Assembly: GCF_900167125.1 (NCBI RefSeq)
Contig: NZ_FUYC01000012.1
Span: 1 to 64,000, forward strand
DNA from: Paucidesulfovibrio gracilis DSM 16080
Lineage (GTDB): Bacteria > Desulfobacterota > Desulfovibrionia > Desulfovibrionales > Desulfovibrionaceae
Direction of reading: 5' to 3'
DNA: 64,000 nucleotides
Shown here: positions 27,191 through 37,384 of the stretch, piece after piece
How positions within the stretch are numbered: position 1 is the stretch's first letter
How the letters are laid out: the number at the start of each line of letters is the position of its first letter
The notes under the pieces: model-generated
Told to the model about the DNA's origin: nothing
Database searches by the model: none
Seen by the model: the letters and a program-made list of their open reading frames with translations, nothing else
Program-made: the position numbers and the translations under genes

Positions 27191-27820
27191 TCATCCACGA
27201 CGACGATGCCGAAGGCCGATAAGACCGATAAGTCCACCCCCCAGCAGCCAGATTCCTGCGGGAAGCGGCGTGGCATAATTCGCCACCACACCGTCGAGGT
27301 CAAAACCGTCTCCGCTTCCGGTAAAGCCGAAATCCCGGCTCACATCGCGCACGAGAATGGCGCTGGTTCCGGTAATCAGTCCGTCGAAATCAAAGCTGCC
27401 ATCTTGTTGGGCATAGCCAAGGCGCACCCAACCGGGATCGCCATAGGCCTGGCCGGAATAATTACCCTGAAACGCCCACACTTCGGCGGTTTCCGGGTAG
27501 GCAGCCCAGTTATCGGTCCCGCCGCCCCAGGAGGTCTCAAAGACCTGCAGGTCGGCTCCGGCTCCATTGATGATCGGGTTGGCAAAGTTCAGGACAATGC
27601 TCCCGCCGAATCCCAAGGAGGTGAAGTTGTAGTTGCCGGACTGATCGTCCCCTGCCGGGTCGTACACCAGGGCGTTGTTGGGATCGATCCGCAACGCATC
27701 TGAGACGCCCACGGGAGAGTACGAACTGAAGCCAACCGGCATAACGGCGGCCATGGCGGATCCGGCAAACAGAACAACTGCCAATGCCATAATAAAATTG
27801 GTGAATATATTCCTCGTCAT
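27191..27820 (-). CDS. VPLPA-CTERM sorted surface protein
   Basis: A 209-residue exported protein. The N-terminus is a signal peptide (IFTNFIMALAVVLFAGSAMA). The C-terminus reads TPLPAGIWLLGGGLIGLIGLRHRRRG: motif, hydrophobic helix and Arg cluster of the VPLPA-CTERM exosortase substrate class. The middle is a beta-rich domain (GGSIVLNFANPIINGAGADLQVFE and DGFDLDGVVANY) seen in many such surface proteins. AAGGGGGG lies before the ATG at 27820. It is a single-gene unit with an AT-rich promoter region and its own terminator. The partner exosortase is not in the window. Confidence 0.86.
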   Translation of the reverse strand: MTRNIFTNFIMALAVVLFAGSAMAAVMPVGFSSYSPVGVSDALRIDPNNALVYDPAGDDQSGNYNFTSLGFGGSIVLNFANPIINGAGADLQVFETSWGGGTDNWAAYPETAEVWAFQGNYSGQAYGDPGWVRLGYAQQDGSFDFDGLITGTSAILVRDVSRDFGFTGSGDGFDLDGVVANYATPLPAGIWLLGGGLIGLIGLRHRRRG

Positions 27821-27853
27821 GATGTCCCCCCTTGCTTTCAAAACTATTATTTT

Positions 27854-27884
27854 CAATAATAGTTATCATTTCTATTTTATGCAA
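27854..27884 (-). promoter_or_regulatory. Promoter with overlapping Fur-like palindrome upstream of the VPLPA gene
   Basis: On the minus strand TTGCAT (27884-27879), a 17-base spacer and TATTAT (27861-27856) form a plausible sigma70 promoter. A 7-1-7 palindrome, TGATAAC-T-ATTATTG, covers 27868-27854 and overlaps the -10; it resembles the Fur core TGATAAT-N-ATTATCA with three mismatches. A second inverted repeat, AACTATTATT/AATAATAGTT (27842-27864), overlaps it. The region is far more AT-rich than its surroundings. Confidence 0.42.
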
Positions 27885-27957
27885 GTGTTTTCTACCAAAA
27901 AAGTCTACTTTTTTGTCTGACCGATCCGTTGAGGTATGGTGTGCTGTGGATGGGCAG

Positions 27958-28356
27958 TTACCAGTTCTGGCTGTTGAACGCTGTATCGTCCAAAGTGAAC
28001 GCATTCTTAAGGTGGTCCACGGAAAAGGAACCATCCACGGGTGTGACCGAGAGCAGGTCAAAACGGCAGGGACTTTCCCAAAGGTCATGCTCGGAAAGAT
28101 ACAGGCAGGCAGCCCGTGCCAGGGAGGACCGCTTGGCCCGGGTCAAGGCCTGGCCTGGAACGCCACGGGCGTTGGGCGAACGCGTTTTGACCTCGGCAAA
28201 GACCAGGGTCTTTTGATCACGGCAGACAATGTCCAATTCCAGGCCGCGGCTTCGCCAGTTGCGATGCAGAATGCGCATGCCCTGGCCGCGCAGGTAGCGG
28301 GCGGCCGCATCCTCACCGGAGCGGCCAAGCAGGAGATGCCGTGCCGTAAAACTCAT
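27958..28356 (-). CDS. yraN: UPF0102 (YraN) endonuclease-like protein
   Basis: A 132-residue protein of the UPF0102 family, which has a Holliday-junction-resolvase-like nuclease fold. The core is complete: LGRSGEDAAARYLRGQGMRILHRNWRSRGLELDIVCRD with the nuclease E/D-x-K pair in LVFAEVKTRS. Its start overlaps the rnhB stop (ATGA), so it is the last gene of the translation cluster. The biochemical role is unproven in most bacteria. Confidence 0.9.
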   Translation of the reverse strand: MSFTARHLLLGRSGEDAAARYLRGQGMRILHRNWRSRGLELDIVCRDQKTLVFAEVKTRSPNARGVPGQALTRAKRSSLARAACLYLSEHDLWESPCRFDLLSVTPVDGSFSVDHLKNAFTLDDTAFNSQNW

Positions 28357-29003
28357 AGGCCGGGAAGTCCGAACTGGCGTTGGGGTTCCGGCTCCGCACG
28401 CACTCCACGAAAGGTACGCCGATGCATGCGACACGGACCGAGTTCCTGAATGGCCTGAAAATGCGGCTTGGCCCCATACCCTTTGTGCTCGGCAAAGCCG
28501 TAGCCGGGATAGCGTCGATCCATGGCGACCATGAACCGGTCGCGCCAGACCTTGGCCAGCACGGATGCGGCAGAGATATTCGGGAAACGGGCGTCCCCCT
28601 TGATCTCGAACCGCTGTGGCAGTGGGTCAAGCCCTGCCGCGGCCAGGGCGTGGCCGGGAATCGTCTTGTTGCCGTCCACCAGCAGCAGCCGGGCGGGTCG
28701 GCGCATGGCGGCCACGGCCCGGGCCATGGCCAAAAACGTGGCCTGGAGGATATTCAGCTCGTCGATTTCCCAAGGCCAGGCCAAGCCGATACCAAAGGCC
28801 AGCGCCTCGCGGCGCACCAATGGATAAAGGACTTCTCTTTTTTTTTCGGACAGGGCTTTGGAATCGGTGAGTCCGGGCAGGTCGGCGGAATCCGGCAGCA
28901 TAGCGGCTCCGGCCACCACAGGCCCGGCCAGGCAGCCGCGACCGGCCTCGTCCACGCCGGCCACCACCTCCAAGGGAAGGGAATCATAGAGAAGCGCGTT
29001 CAT
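28353..29003 (-). CDS. rnhB: Ribonuclease HII
   Basis: RNase HII removes ribonucleotides and RNA primers from RNA-DNA hybrids. The 216-residue protein has VAGVDEAGRGCLAGPVVAGA (catalytic DE), the TDSKALSEKKRE block, and later acidic residues in LLVDGNKTIPG and SVLAKVWRDRFM. The ATG at 29003 follows GAGGA; longer frames reach into non-coding sequence. It is coupled to yraN and follows rplS, the usual neighbourhood. Confidence 0.94.
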   Translation of the reverse strand: MNALLYDSLPLEVVAGVDEAGRGCLAGPVVAGAAMLPDSADLPGLTDSKALSEKKREVLYPLVRREALAFGIGLAWPWEIDELNILQATFLAMARAVAAMRRPARLLLVDGNKTIPGHALAAAGLDPLPQRFEIKGDARFPNISAASVLAKVWRDRFMVAMDRRYPGYGFAEHKGYGAKPHFQAIQELGPCRMHRRTFRGVRAEPEPQRQFGLPGL

Positions 29004-29159
29004 CCATTCCTCGTCCGTCCATTGAGCAGACTGCAGAGGGCGGGTGTCCCCCGCACCATGCAAAAGCACCAAAAACGCAAGCCCCGTCCTGCATTTCGTG
29101 TACAGGAGCGGGGGTTGCGCTCTTGGGCGTCCTGTCCGCAAGCGGGGACCGGAGTCCGG

Positions 29160-29510
29160 TTACTCCCAAATCTGCTTGGACTTGATGCGGGCGGCCTTAC
29201 CGCGCAGGCCGCGCAGGTAGTAGATGCGGCTGCGGCGGACCTTGCCTTCGGAAACCACCTCCACGCGCTCGATGTAGGGCGAGTGCATGGGGAACACACG
29301 CTCCACGCCGATGCCGTCGGACACCTTGCGCACGGTGAAGGTGGAATCGGTGGTACCGCGGCGCACGCGAAGCACCGCACCCTGGAAGACCTGGATGCGC
29401 TCTTTTTCGCCCTCGATGATACGCAGGTGCACCTTGACGGTGTCACCAGCCTTGAACGCGGGCACGTCCAGGCGCATGTGCTCCTGTTCGATCTTTTTGA
29501 TGATTTCCAT
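29160..29510 (-). CDS. rplS: 50S ribosomal protein L19
   Basis: L19 sits at the 30S-50S interface. The 116-residue protein contains [34 protein letters not shown] and the C-terminal [25 protein letters not shown] lies nine bases before the ATG at 29510. It is part of the conserved rpsP-rimM-trmD-rplS order. Confidence 0.97.
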   Translation of the reverse strand: MEIIKKIEQEHMRLDVPAFKAGDTVKVHLRIIEGEKERIQVFQGAVLRVRRGTTDSTFTVRKVSDGIGVERVFPMHSPYIERVEVVSEGKVRRSRIYYLRGLRGKAARIKSKQIWE

Positions 29511-29539
29511 GTTTCCTGCTCCTTCAATCAATATTTTGC

Positions 29540-30826
29540 TCAGTACACGTCCCCCAGGATGCGGTCCACCGTAATGGCGACCGCGGACCTGACGGACAGG
29601 TGGTTGTAGTCGTCCAGGCAGCGGAGGGGACGCAACATTTCCGCCCCTTCGAGCGCCTGCGGCGCAAGGCCCGATCCTGTTCCAAAGACCAGCAGCACAG
29701 GCTCCTGGTCCAGCATGCGGCGCACCGCCTCCGGCGTCAACATGGGACCGCCCTTGGGGTCGATCCGTGCGGACGTGGCCACGATGCGCGGGCGTTGCCC
29801 GGTGCGCTCCTCCACGTGGGCCACGGCCTCGGAAAGATCCGAGACCACCCGCGCCTGACGCATGGCCTCGGCACGGTCCGGGTTGGCCTTTCCGCCAGCT
29901 CCGCCGGTCCAGTGACGCAGCAGATTGGCGGCCAGTTCCCGCTGGTCCTCGATGGGTGTGGCCAAAAGCAGGCCGCCCAATGCGTAGGAGCGGGAAACGC
30001 GGGACATATCGTGTATGTCGAGATTTGTCAAAGACACGGCCACGGTGTCCCCAAATTTATTCAGCACTGGATAGTGCACCAGGGCGAGGTGCAAATTCCG
30101 CCCGCAAGTGGCGCGTGGCGCGGATTTCAGGGTATCCACGTCCTTGGGTTCCAGGGGGGCGGACGCCAGCAGTTCCGGCCGATGGCGCAAGGTGTTCAAT
30201 ACAGATTGTTCGCGCCGCCAGGAGGCCACCTTGCCGTGGTCGCCGGAAAGCAGCACGGCCGGTGCCGCATGCCCTTCAAAGACATCCGGCCGGGTGTAGT
30301 GCGGATACTCCAGAAGCCCTGAAGAAAAACTTTCCTCTTCCAGGGATTCTTCCTTGTGCATGAACTCGGGCAACAGCCGGGAAACCGCCTCCACCACGCA
30401 TTGGGCCGCGGCTTCGCCGCCGTTGAGCACGGCGTCGCCCACATTGACCAGCTCCACGGGGAAAAGATCCAGAATACGTTCGTCAATGCCTTCGTACCGG
30501 CCACAGATCAGGGTCAGCGCCTCTTCCTGCGCCAATTCCCCGGCATATTCCTGGGTCAGCCTGCGCCCTCTCGGGGAGAGCATGAGCATGCGGCCGGGCC
30601 GCTTGAGCGCCCGCAGGGTCTTGGTCAAGGGATCGGGCAGCATGACCAGCCCGGCTCCGCCGCCGTAGGGCTTGTCGTCCACGGTCTGGTGCCGGTCCGT
30701 TGTTTGGCTGCGCGGAGAAACACGCTCAAACGTGACCAATCCCTTATCCACGGCCTTGCCCAGCAAGCCCACGGAAAGAGCCGAGTCAAAAAACTCGGGA
30801 AAAATGGTCACGATATTGAAATGCAC
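29540..30826 (-). CDS. trmD: tRNA (guanine-37-N1)-methyltransferase TrmD fused to a second SPOUT-type domain
   Basis: TrmD methylates G37 of tRNAs and prevents frameshifting. Residues 1-240 are a full Trm[24 protein letters not shown], the trefoil-knot SAM site [15 protein letters not shown] and [15 protein letters not shown], then [11 protein letters not shown]. Residues about 245-428 form an additional domain ([33 protein letters not shown]...[12 protein letters not shown]) like the SAM-dependent RNA methyltransferase family found beside or fused to TrmD in some lineages. The 428-residue length is about 180 more than a stand-alone TrmD. GAGGAA precedes the ATG. The target of the second domain is unknown. 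Confidence 0.94.
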   Translation of the reverse strand: MHFNIVTIFPEFFDSALSVGLLGKAVDKGLVTFERVSPRSQTTDRHQTVDDKPYGGGAGLVMLPDPLTKTLRALKRPGRMLMLSPRGRRLTQEYAGELAQEEALTLICGRYEGIDERILDLFPVELVNVGDAVLNGGEAAAQCVVEAVSRLLPEFMHKEESLEEESFSSGLLEYPHYTRPDVFEGHAAPAVLLSGDHGKVASWRREQSVLNTLRHRPELLASAPLEPKDVDTLKSAPRATCGRNLHLALVHYPVLNKFGDTVAVSLTNLDIHDMSRVSRSYALGGLLLATPIEDQRELAANLLRHWTGGAGGKANPDRAEAMRQARVVSDLSEAVAHVEERTGQRPRIVATSARIDPKGGPMLTPEAVRRMLDQEPVLLVFGTGSGLAPQALEGAEMLRPLRCLDDYNHLSVRSAVAITVDRILGDVY

Positions 30827-30877
30827 GGTATTCCTCGTTGCGGCGCCGGAGGGCGAAACGCATTGGTTGCGGGAAGG

Positions 30878-31447
30878 CTACTCGTCTTTTTGAGCGGAAC
30901 GCGGCGCCAGGTAGAGTTCCACCAGCCCTTCGGGCGGCTGCACGGTGATGATGCCGGATTCCAGGTCAATATCGTCCACAAAGGCATCCACGGCAGGGAG
31001 CAGAATTTCCCGGCCCGAGGGATGGATCACCACCCAGGTAATCTGCCCCGGTGCCTCAAAAAACCGTTCCAGCACGCCTAATTCCGTGCCGTCAGCCTGC
31101 TGCACGGTCAGCCCCAGCAGGTCGCGCAGGTAAAAATCCCCATCGTCCAATTCCGGCAACTGCGACTCAGGCACGTACAGTTCCGCGCCACGCAACAATT
31201 CCGCGGCATTCCTGTCGTCCACGCCCTGAAGCGTAAGCAGGAGCCGTCCCTTGTGCTGACGTACGGTGCGGATGCTGAGGCGGGTGTTTTTTTTGCGCGG
31301 CTGCCCTAGGAACACGATTTGCCCCCGCTGAAACAATTCGGGGGAGTCCGCGTAGTGCTCCACGCAGACTTCCCCGCGAATTCCATGCGGCTTGACAACC
31401 GTGCCCACCAGGACCATTCCGCGTCCCGCTTCGTTGCGGTCGCTCAT
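30878..31447 (-). CDS. rimM: 16S rRNA processing protein RimM
   Basis: RimM helps the 30S head mature and binds ribosomal protein S19. The 189-residue protein has the N-terminal barrel (VLVGTVVKPHGIRGEVCVEHYADSPE) and the PRC-barrel C-terminal half (DGDFYLRDLLGLTVQQADGTELGVLE and ILLPAVDAFVDDIDLESGIITV). The ATG at 31447 lacks a strong ribosome site; an internal ATG ten codons on is an alternative. It sits between the KH gene and trmD as expected. Confidence 0.94.
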   Translation of the reverse strand: MSDRNEAGRGMVLVGTVVKPHGIRGEVCVEHYADSPELFQRGQIVFLGQPRKKNTRLSIRTVRQHKGRLLLTLQGVDDRNAAELLRGAELYVPESQLPELDDGDFYLRDLLGLTVQQADGTELGVLERFFEAPGQITWVVIHPSGREILLPAVDAFVDDIDLESGIITVQPPEGLVELYLAPRSAQKDE

Positions 31448-31474
31448 GGTTGCGCTGGGCTTTTCCGTGATTGG

Positions 31475-31708
31475 CTACTCGAGGATTTCCAGCACGGCGC
31501 GTTTTTTCGCCTTGGTGGAAACCGCTCCCAAGAGGGTGCGCATGGCACGGGCCGTGCGTCCCTGCTTGCCGATGACCTTACCGAGATCCGCCTTGGCCAC
31601 CTTGAGTTCAATCACGGATGTCTGCTCGCCTTCGATTTCCGAGACCTCGACCTCATCAGGATAATCCACCAACGACTTGGCGATGTACTCGATCATCTCT
31701 CTCAGCAT
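31475..31708 (-). CDS. khpA: KH-domain RNA-binding protein KhpA
   Basis: A 77-residue single KH-domain protein of the YlqC/KhpA family. It has the type II KH fold with the GxxG loop in [19 protein letters not shown]. KhpA binds RNA, often with KhpB, and affects sRNA function and cell division in other bacteria. GGAGGTGGAG precedes the ATG at 31708. It lies between rpsP and rimM, its usual place. Confidence 0.93.
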   Translation of the reverse strand: MLREMIEYIAKSLVDYPDEVEVSEIEGEQTSVIELKVAKADLGKVIGKQGRTARAMRTLLGAVSTKAKKRAVLEILE

Positions 31709-31798
31709 GACTCCACCTCCGCTCTCGGCTGATAAGGAATGGGCGCATTCATTGGGGGAGGCGAAATCCGGCCTGGGCGGGCGCGTCATTCGGCGCGG

Positions 31799-32038
31799 CT
31801 AGTCGGCCTGCTTGTTGAGCAGGGACCGAACCGTGTCCGAAGGTTTGGCGCCGTCGGCCAGCCACTTGTCCAGCTTTTCGCGATCAATTTTGATCTCGGC
31901 AGGCTCGGTCATGGGATTGTAGTAGCCCAGGTATTCCAGGGGGCGTCCGTCGCGACGGGTAGCCGTATTGGTTGCCACGATGCGGTAGAAGGGACGCTTT
32001 TTGGAACCCATCCGAGTCAGTCTGATAGTAAGAGCCAT
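31799..32038 (-). CDS. rpsP: 30S ribosomal protein S16
   Basis: S16 is a 30S assembly protein. The 79-residue sequence begins [24 protein letters not shown] and includes [13 protein letters not shown], which are diagnostic. It follows ffh by 85 bases in the conserved operon. Confidence 0.97.
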   Translation of the reverse strand: MALTIRLTRMGSKKRPFYRIVATNTATRRDGRPLEYLGYYNPMTEPAEIKIDREKLDKWLADGAKPSDTVRSLLNKQAD

Positions 32039-32123
32039 TCGTCTTTACCCCCAATTATTCCTAGATATGTTGTTGTCACAAAAAAATCAATACCGACTGC
32101 CCCATTTCGAGGCAAATATAACA

Positions 32124-33656
<1,533 letters not shown>

Positions 33657-33729
33657 CGCGATCCCTCCAAACGGCTGCGTTCACAGTACTATTAGCTTCG
33701 TCCCCATTGAGGGACGCCCGGGCGCACGG

Positions 33730-33758
33730 AATATTTCAACGCACCCCCGACCCGTCAA
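33730..33758 (-). promoter_or_regulatory. Likely promoter of the ffh operon
   Basis: On the minus strand TTGACG (33758-33753), 17 bases and AATATT (33735-33730) resemble a sigma70 promoter about 75 bases before the ffh start. The -10 match is only moderate. Confidence 0.45.
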
Positions 33759-33823
33759 GGCTGGACAAAGGGACTGTGTGTTAAAGGAGAACGTGCCGCA
33801 AGTCAAGAGCCGTGATTTGCCCC

Positions 33824-33852
33824 TTGACTCCCTTGGCGCACCCGGGTATGAT
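33824..33852 (+). promoter_or_regulatory. Sigma70 promoter of the SAM-riboswitch transcript
   Basis: TTGACT (33824-33829), exactly 17 bases, then TATGAT (33847-33852), near consensus. Transcription would begin near 33859, about 17 bases before the riboswitch P1 stem. Confidence 0.8.
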
Positions 33853-33875
33853 TTTCGGCAGTTCTTTGCCTTTTT

Positions 33876-33967
33876 CATTCAGAGTGGCGAGAGAGATTCG
33901 GCTCCACGACCGCCACGGCAACCTGCCCCTCGGCAAGGTGCCCATGCCGACCCGCAAGGGAACGATG
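33876..33967 (+). promoter_or_regulatory. SAM-I (S-box) riboswitch aptamer
   Basis: The leader matches the SAM-I riboswitch core in order: AGAGTGGC (P2 5' strand) paired with GCCAC, the GAGAGA...CTC..ACGA kink-turn/pseudoknot arm, CGGCAACC, a P3 helix CCTGCC/GGCAAGG, then AAGGTGCC, a CCC-GCAA-GGG P4 helix and GGGAACGATG closing weakly with CATT at 33876. Binding of S-adenosylmethionine should stabilise P1. A near-consensus promoter lies upstream and an intrinsic terminator 27 bases downstream, the standard SAM-off arrangement. The antiterminator partner was not resolved by eye. The gene under its control (34171-34620) is not a known methionine gene. Confidence 0.82.
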
Positions 33968-33993
33968 TGGGGGGATTCACCCCAAATCCAGCC

Positions 33994-34019
33994 ACCTCTC
34001 CTTTTGTGAGAGGTTTTTT
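33994..34019 (+). terminator. Riboswitch-controlled intrinsic terminator
   Basis: ACCTCTC (33994-34000) pairs with GAGAGGT (34008-34014) and is followed by six Ts. It sits between the SAM aptamer and the downstream gene. In the remaining stretch to 34171 there is a 20-codon frame (34063-34125, MKTAACGRFV...) with a poor ribosome site that I do not call as a gene. Confidence 0.85.
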
Positions 34020-34170
34020 GTTTTCGGCGCGCCAGACAGCGCCCGAACACGGGATCGGCAGGATGAAAACGGCAGCCTGTGGGCGATTTGTAGCGATTGC
34101 GGCCCACGGTAAACAACAACGCTAAAGCGCTTGAGGGCGAAGCCGCCCTCCTCGCAAGGAGAACTTCCGC

Positions 34171-34620
34171 ATGACCTTGAAACTGCTGGACCCCGCAAAA
34201 CTGGTGAACACGCGAAGCCAGGCACTGGCGTTTGTGGACACACCCAACGGCAGGGTGCTCTCTTCCGGACCCGTGCGCCCCGTCAGCACGCCGGCCCGAG
34301 CCGGACGCACCGAAAAACCCGTTGTGAGCTTTCGGCTGGCAGCCTCGGACGCCGCCGAGTACCTGATCCGCGTCAACGGCCACGGACCGGCCTACCGTGT
34401 GGCCCGGACTCCGGCGCCCGGACGTCTGGCCCGCCGCGAAATCAATTTGCCCGCGGATCGCCCTGTGCTCCTGCTCCTGGAAGAACCCAGGGAATTTGAA
34501 CCACAGGGACTGCATGCCCTTGCGGAACTGGTGGACGGCCTGGGCCGCCCCCCGATCCTGCACCCGGGAAGCGCGCTGGCCATGGTCGATCCCGAGCCGG
34601 ACGATTCCGCCACGAAATAG
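34171..34620 (+). CDS. Uncharacterised protein downstream of a SAM riboswitch
   Basis: A 149-residue soluble protein with no signal peptide, no membrane segment and no Cys. It begins MTLKLLDPAKLVNTRSQAL and has a central beta-rich part (VVSFRLAASDAAEYLIRVNG) and a Leu-rich RPVLLLLEEPREFEPQGLHALAEL helix. AAGGAG precedes the ATG by nine bases, and codon use is like the neighbours', so it is a real gene. It is the only gene between the SAM riboswitch (with terminator) and the terminator at 34826, so it alone should respond to SAM. I do not recognise the family. Possible roles in methionine or methyl metabolism are guesses from control only. Confidence 0.75.
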   Translation: MTLKLLDPAKLVNTRSQALAFVDTPNGRVLSSGPVRPVSTPARAGRTEKPVVSFRLAASDAAEYLIRVNGHGPAYRVARTPAPGRLARREINLPADRPVLLLLEEPREFEPQGLHALAELVDGLGRPPILHPGSALAMVDPEPDDSATK

Positions 34621-34825
34621 CGGACGGGTTTCGCAGCACCAAGCAACCGCGCCAGACAACGGCACAGGTTGATTCCCATGGTCGAATGTCCCAGCAAGAT
34701 GCGCTACCGGCCCTCGCGCTGCAACGCATCGGCGGGATTGCCGTTTGAGCCAAGGCTTTGGACCGCGGCTCCGGGACACCCGGCATTTTTTCCTCCATTA
34801 TACCGTTTCACCTTCACCCCATAGG

Positions 34826-34863
34826 ATGGGGCGGCCCCCCCAAAGGGACCGCCCCATGTTTTT
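34826..34863 (+). terminator. Terminator of the SAM-riboswitch gene
   Basis: ATGGGGCGG (34826-34834) pairs perfectly with CCGCCCCAT (34849-34857) and is followed by GTTTTT. The rest of the 359-base gap to the MCP stop holds no gene or repeat I can support. Confidence 0.88.
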
Positions 34864-34979
34864 CGGCGTCCGCTCCCGGCGGCGCCATGCCGTTCGCTTA
34901 GGAGACAGGCCGTCGTGCCCGAACGACCCGCCCGCGAACAGCGATTCCCTCGCGCCCTTCCCGGGCGCCCTCTTGACCG

Positions 34980-37238
34980 CTAATAGCGGCCAAATTCATC
35001 GTCATCCAAGGAGATGATCTCCTCGGGATTCACTGTATCCGTATCGACGCGGGAACCCGGCTCCGACTTGGGCGCGGCAGGCTTGGCCGCTTCCGCGCCC
35101 CAGATGCCGTTGGAAGCATCCCGGCTCCCCTGGCTCTGCTTGTTCCCCGACCCGGCCGCAGGCGCGGGCTTGGGCCGCGCTGTGCCGCCCTGACCACCGG
35201 AAGGGGGCAGGGACTGCGTCGGCCGCGCTGGCCTGACGCTCATCTTGCGCGGTGCGCCCTGTCCGGGCCGACCGTCGCCGGCCAGATGGAACTGCCCCAC
35301 CAGTCGCCGCATTTCCACGGCCTGGCTGGAAAGCTCCTCTGCCGCGGATGCGGTTTCCTCCGCGTTGGCGGTATTTTGCTGGGTGACCTGATCAATCTGG
35401 CTCAAACCCTGGTTGATCTGGGTCACGCCCTTGGCCTGCTCATCGCTGGCCGCGGCGATTTCCGCCACGATATCCGCCACAGTGGTGATTTTTTCCACAA
35501 TCTGCTGCAACGACTGCGCGGTTTGCGTGGCGATCTCGCTTCCGCTGCCCACCTTGGCCACGGACCCTTCGATGAGCTGGGCGGTTTCCTGTGCGGCTTT
35601 GGCGCTGCGCGAGGCCAGGTTGCGCACTTCCTCGGCAACCACGGCAAAGCCCTTGCCGTGCTTCCCGGCCCGGGCCGCTTCCACGGCCGCGTTCAGCGCC
35701 AGCAGATTGGTCTGGAAGGCGATCTCATCGATGACCTTAATAATTTTGCTGATGGCCTGGCTGGATTCGTTGATATCCTCCATGGCCGAAACCATGCTTC
35801 CCATTTCCCGATCCCCGGTCTGTGCCGCGTCACGCGCCTCGGAAGCCAGCCGACTGGCCTGGGACGCGTTGTCCGCGTTGGTCCGGGTCTGGGAACTGAT
35901 CTCAGTGATGGAACTGGTGATCTCCTCCAGGGAGGACGCCTGTTCCGTAGCACCCTGGGAAAGCGCCTGGCTGGATTCGGACACCTGGCCGGATCCGTCC
36001 TGCACCTGGGCCGCGGCCGTGCCGATCTGCCCGATGATTTCATTGAGACGGCGCACCATGGTATCCAGCGCCCGCCCCAGCCGGTCCTTGTCCGAGCTGA
36101 CGTCCACCCGGCGAGCCAGCTCACCCTGGGCAATGGCCTGGGCCAAGTCAGCCCTGGCGCGCTGAGCATCCACCATGGCCTGGAAACCACGGGCCAAATC
36201 CCCCATCTCGTCACGCTGCCGCAAACGATTTTCCGGCACGTCCTCGTCCACGTTGCCCTGGGCCAATTCCTTGAGGTAGTCCACGCATTCCCTGAGGACC
36301 GTGGTAATCTTGCCCACGGCATAAAAAACCACGAGCGCCACCAGCAGCAAGGTTACCAGGCCGCCCAGCAAGGCCAGATTGCGCACCTGCACCAGCGGAG
36401 CCATTATTTCGCCCAGAGGCGCGGTCACAGCAACGATCCAGCCGGAAATCGGCACTTCGTTGTAGCCCATGATCTTCCACTGGTTTTGTTGCTCGAACCA
36501 ATATTTGTAGGAGCCGTTCTTTTCCCGCAATGCTGCCTTGCCGTACTCCGTGTCCGCGACATTCAGCTCCAGAATAAAACTGCGGTCCGGGTGGCCGATG
36601 ACCGTGCCTGTCGAATCAAGCACAAAGGCGTATCCGGTCTTGCCGATCTTGACCTGCTCCGTAAATATCGACGTCATGCGGTCAATCTTGATTACTCCGC
36701 CCAGCACACCGAGAACTTCGCCGCTCTCGGAACGCACCGGCACAGCAATGACGAAAATGGGATTGCCGGACACCTTGCTCCGCAACGGCGGGGAAAGAGC
36801 GATCTGACCGTTTTTGGCGGTTTGAAAATACTCGCGGCTCCCCAACTCCAGCCCGATACGCTCCGGATCACCGGACGAAATCACGGTCCCGGTCATGTCC
36901 ATCAGGTTCACGGACTCGTAATAGTCGAAATCCGTAACCTTGCCCGCAAGGTTGTTCATGGAGTTTTGCACTCCATTGAAACGCCCCTGCAAGGCGGCCG
37001 CGTGATCCCTATTCCTGGCCCAGTTGCGCAGATCGCTCTCCCGCCCCTGGATCCAATCCTGCATGGATCGGGACGCGGCCTCGGCCTCGCGCACGATACC
37101 GGACCGAATCTCCTCTTCCAGCAGTGTTGCCGATTGGGAGTAGACGAAAAACACCAGCCCCATGATCCCCAAAAAAACCATGCTGAGGATCGGAACCAGC
37201 AGCTTTCCTCGAACCTTCAGCCGAATGGACATTTTCAT
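34980..37238 (-). CDS. Methyl-accepting chemotaxis protein with Cache sensor
   Basis: A 752-residue transmembrane chemoreceptor. An N-terminal helix (about 12-33) and a second near 305-330 flank a periplasmic double-Cache-type domain ([21 protein letters not shown] and [19 protein letters not shown]). HAMP follows, then a long coiled-coil signalling domain with the CheA/CheW hairpin tip [26 protein letters not shown] and [16 protein letters not shown]. The C-terminus has a Pro/Gly/Ala-rich linker and an acidic end [14 protein letters not shown], without the CheR pentapeptide. AGGGAGAG precedes the ATG at 37238. No che genes are adjacent. Confidence 0.94.
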   Translation of the reverse strand: MKMSIRLKVRGKLLVPILSMVFLGIMGLVFFVYSQSATLLEEEIRSGIVREAEAASRSMQDWIQGRESDLRNWARNRDHAAALQGRFNGVQNSMNNLAGKVTDFDYYESVNLMDMTGTVISSGDPERIGLELGSREYFQTAKNGQIALSPPLRSKVSGNPIFVIAVPVRSESGEVLGVLGGVIKIDRMTSIFTEQVKIGKTGYAFVLDSTGTVIGHPDRSFILELNVADTEYGKAALREKNGSYKYWFEQQNQWKIMGYNEVPISGWIVAVTAPLGEIMAPLVQVRNLALLGGLVTLLLVALVVFYAVGKITTVLRECVDYLKELAQGNVDEDVPENRLRQRDEMGDLARGFQAMVDAQRARADLAQAIAQGELARRVDVSSDKDRLGRALDTMVRRLNEIIGQIGTAAAQVQDGSGQVSESSQALSQGATEQASSLEEITSSITEISSQTRTNADNASQASRLASEARDAAQTGDREMGSMVSAMEDINESSQAISKIIKVIDEIAFQTNLLALNAAVEAARAGKHGKGFAVVAEEVRNLASRSAKAAQETAQLIEGSVAKVGSGSEIATQTAQSLQQIVEKITTVADIVAEIAAASDEQAKGVTQINQGLSQIDQVTQQNTANAEETASAAEELSSQAVEMRRLVGQFHLAGDGRPGQGAPRKMSVRPARPTQSLPPSGGQGGTARPKPAPAAGSGNKQSQGSRDASNGIWGAEAAKPAAPKSEPGSRVDTDTVNPEEIISLDDDEFGRY

Positions 37239-37384
37239 ACCAACTCTCCCTCGCTTATTCTCACCAACGTCGCCCTTTGTGACGCTTTCATTCCGGTTTT
37301 CCGGCAATTCCTCCTCTTATCGGCGCTTTGGTCGCAAAAATCCAGGTTGATGCGCAAGAAATGTCACAAAAAAACCAAAGTTCC

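Noticed and set aside
34686-34748. A 20-codon frame (MSQQDALPAL...) after the SAM-regulated gene
   Set aside because: No ribosome site and no sign of conservation that I can judge; it lies before a terminator in a gene tail.
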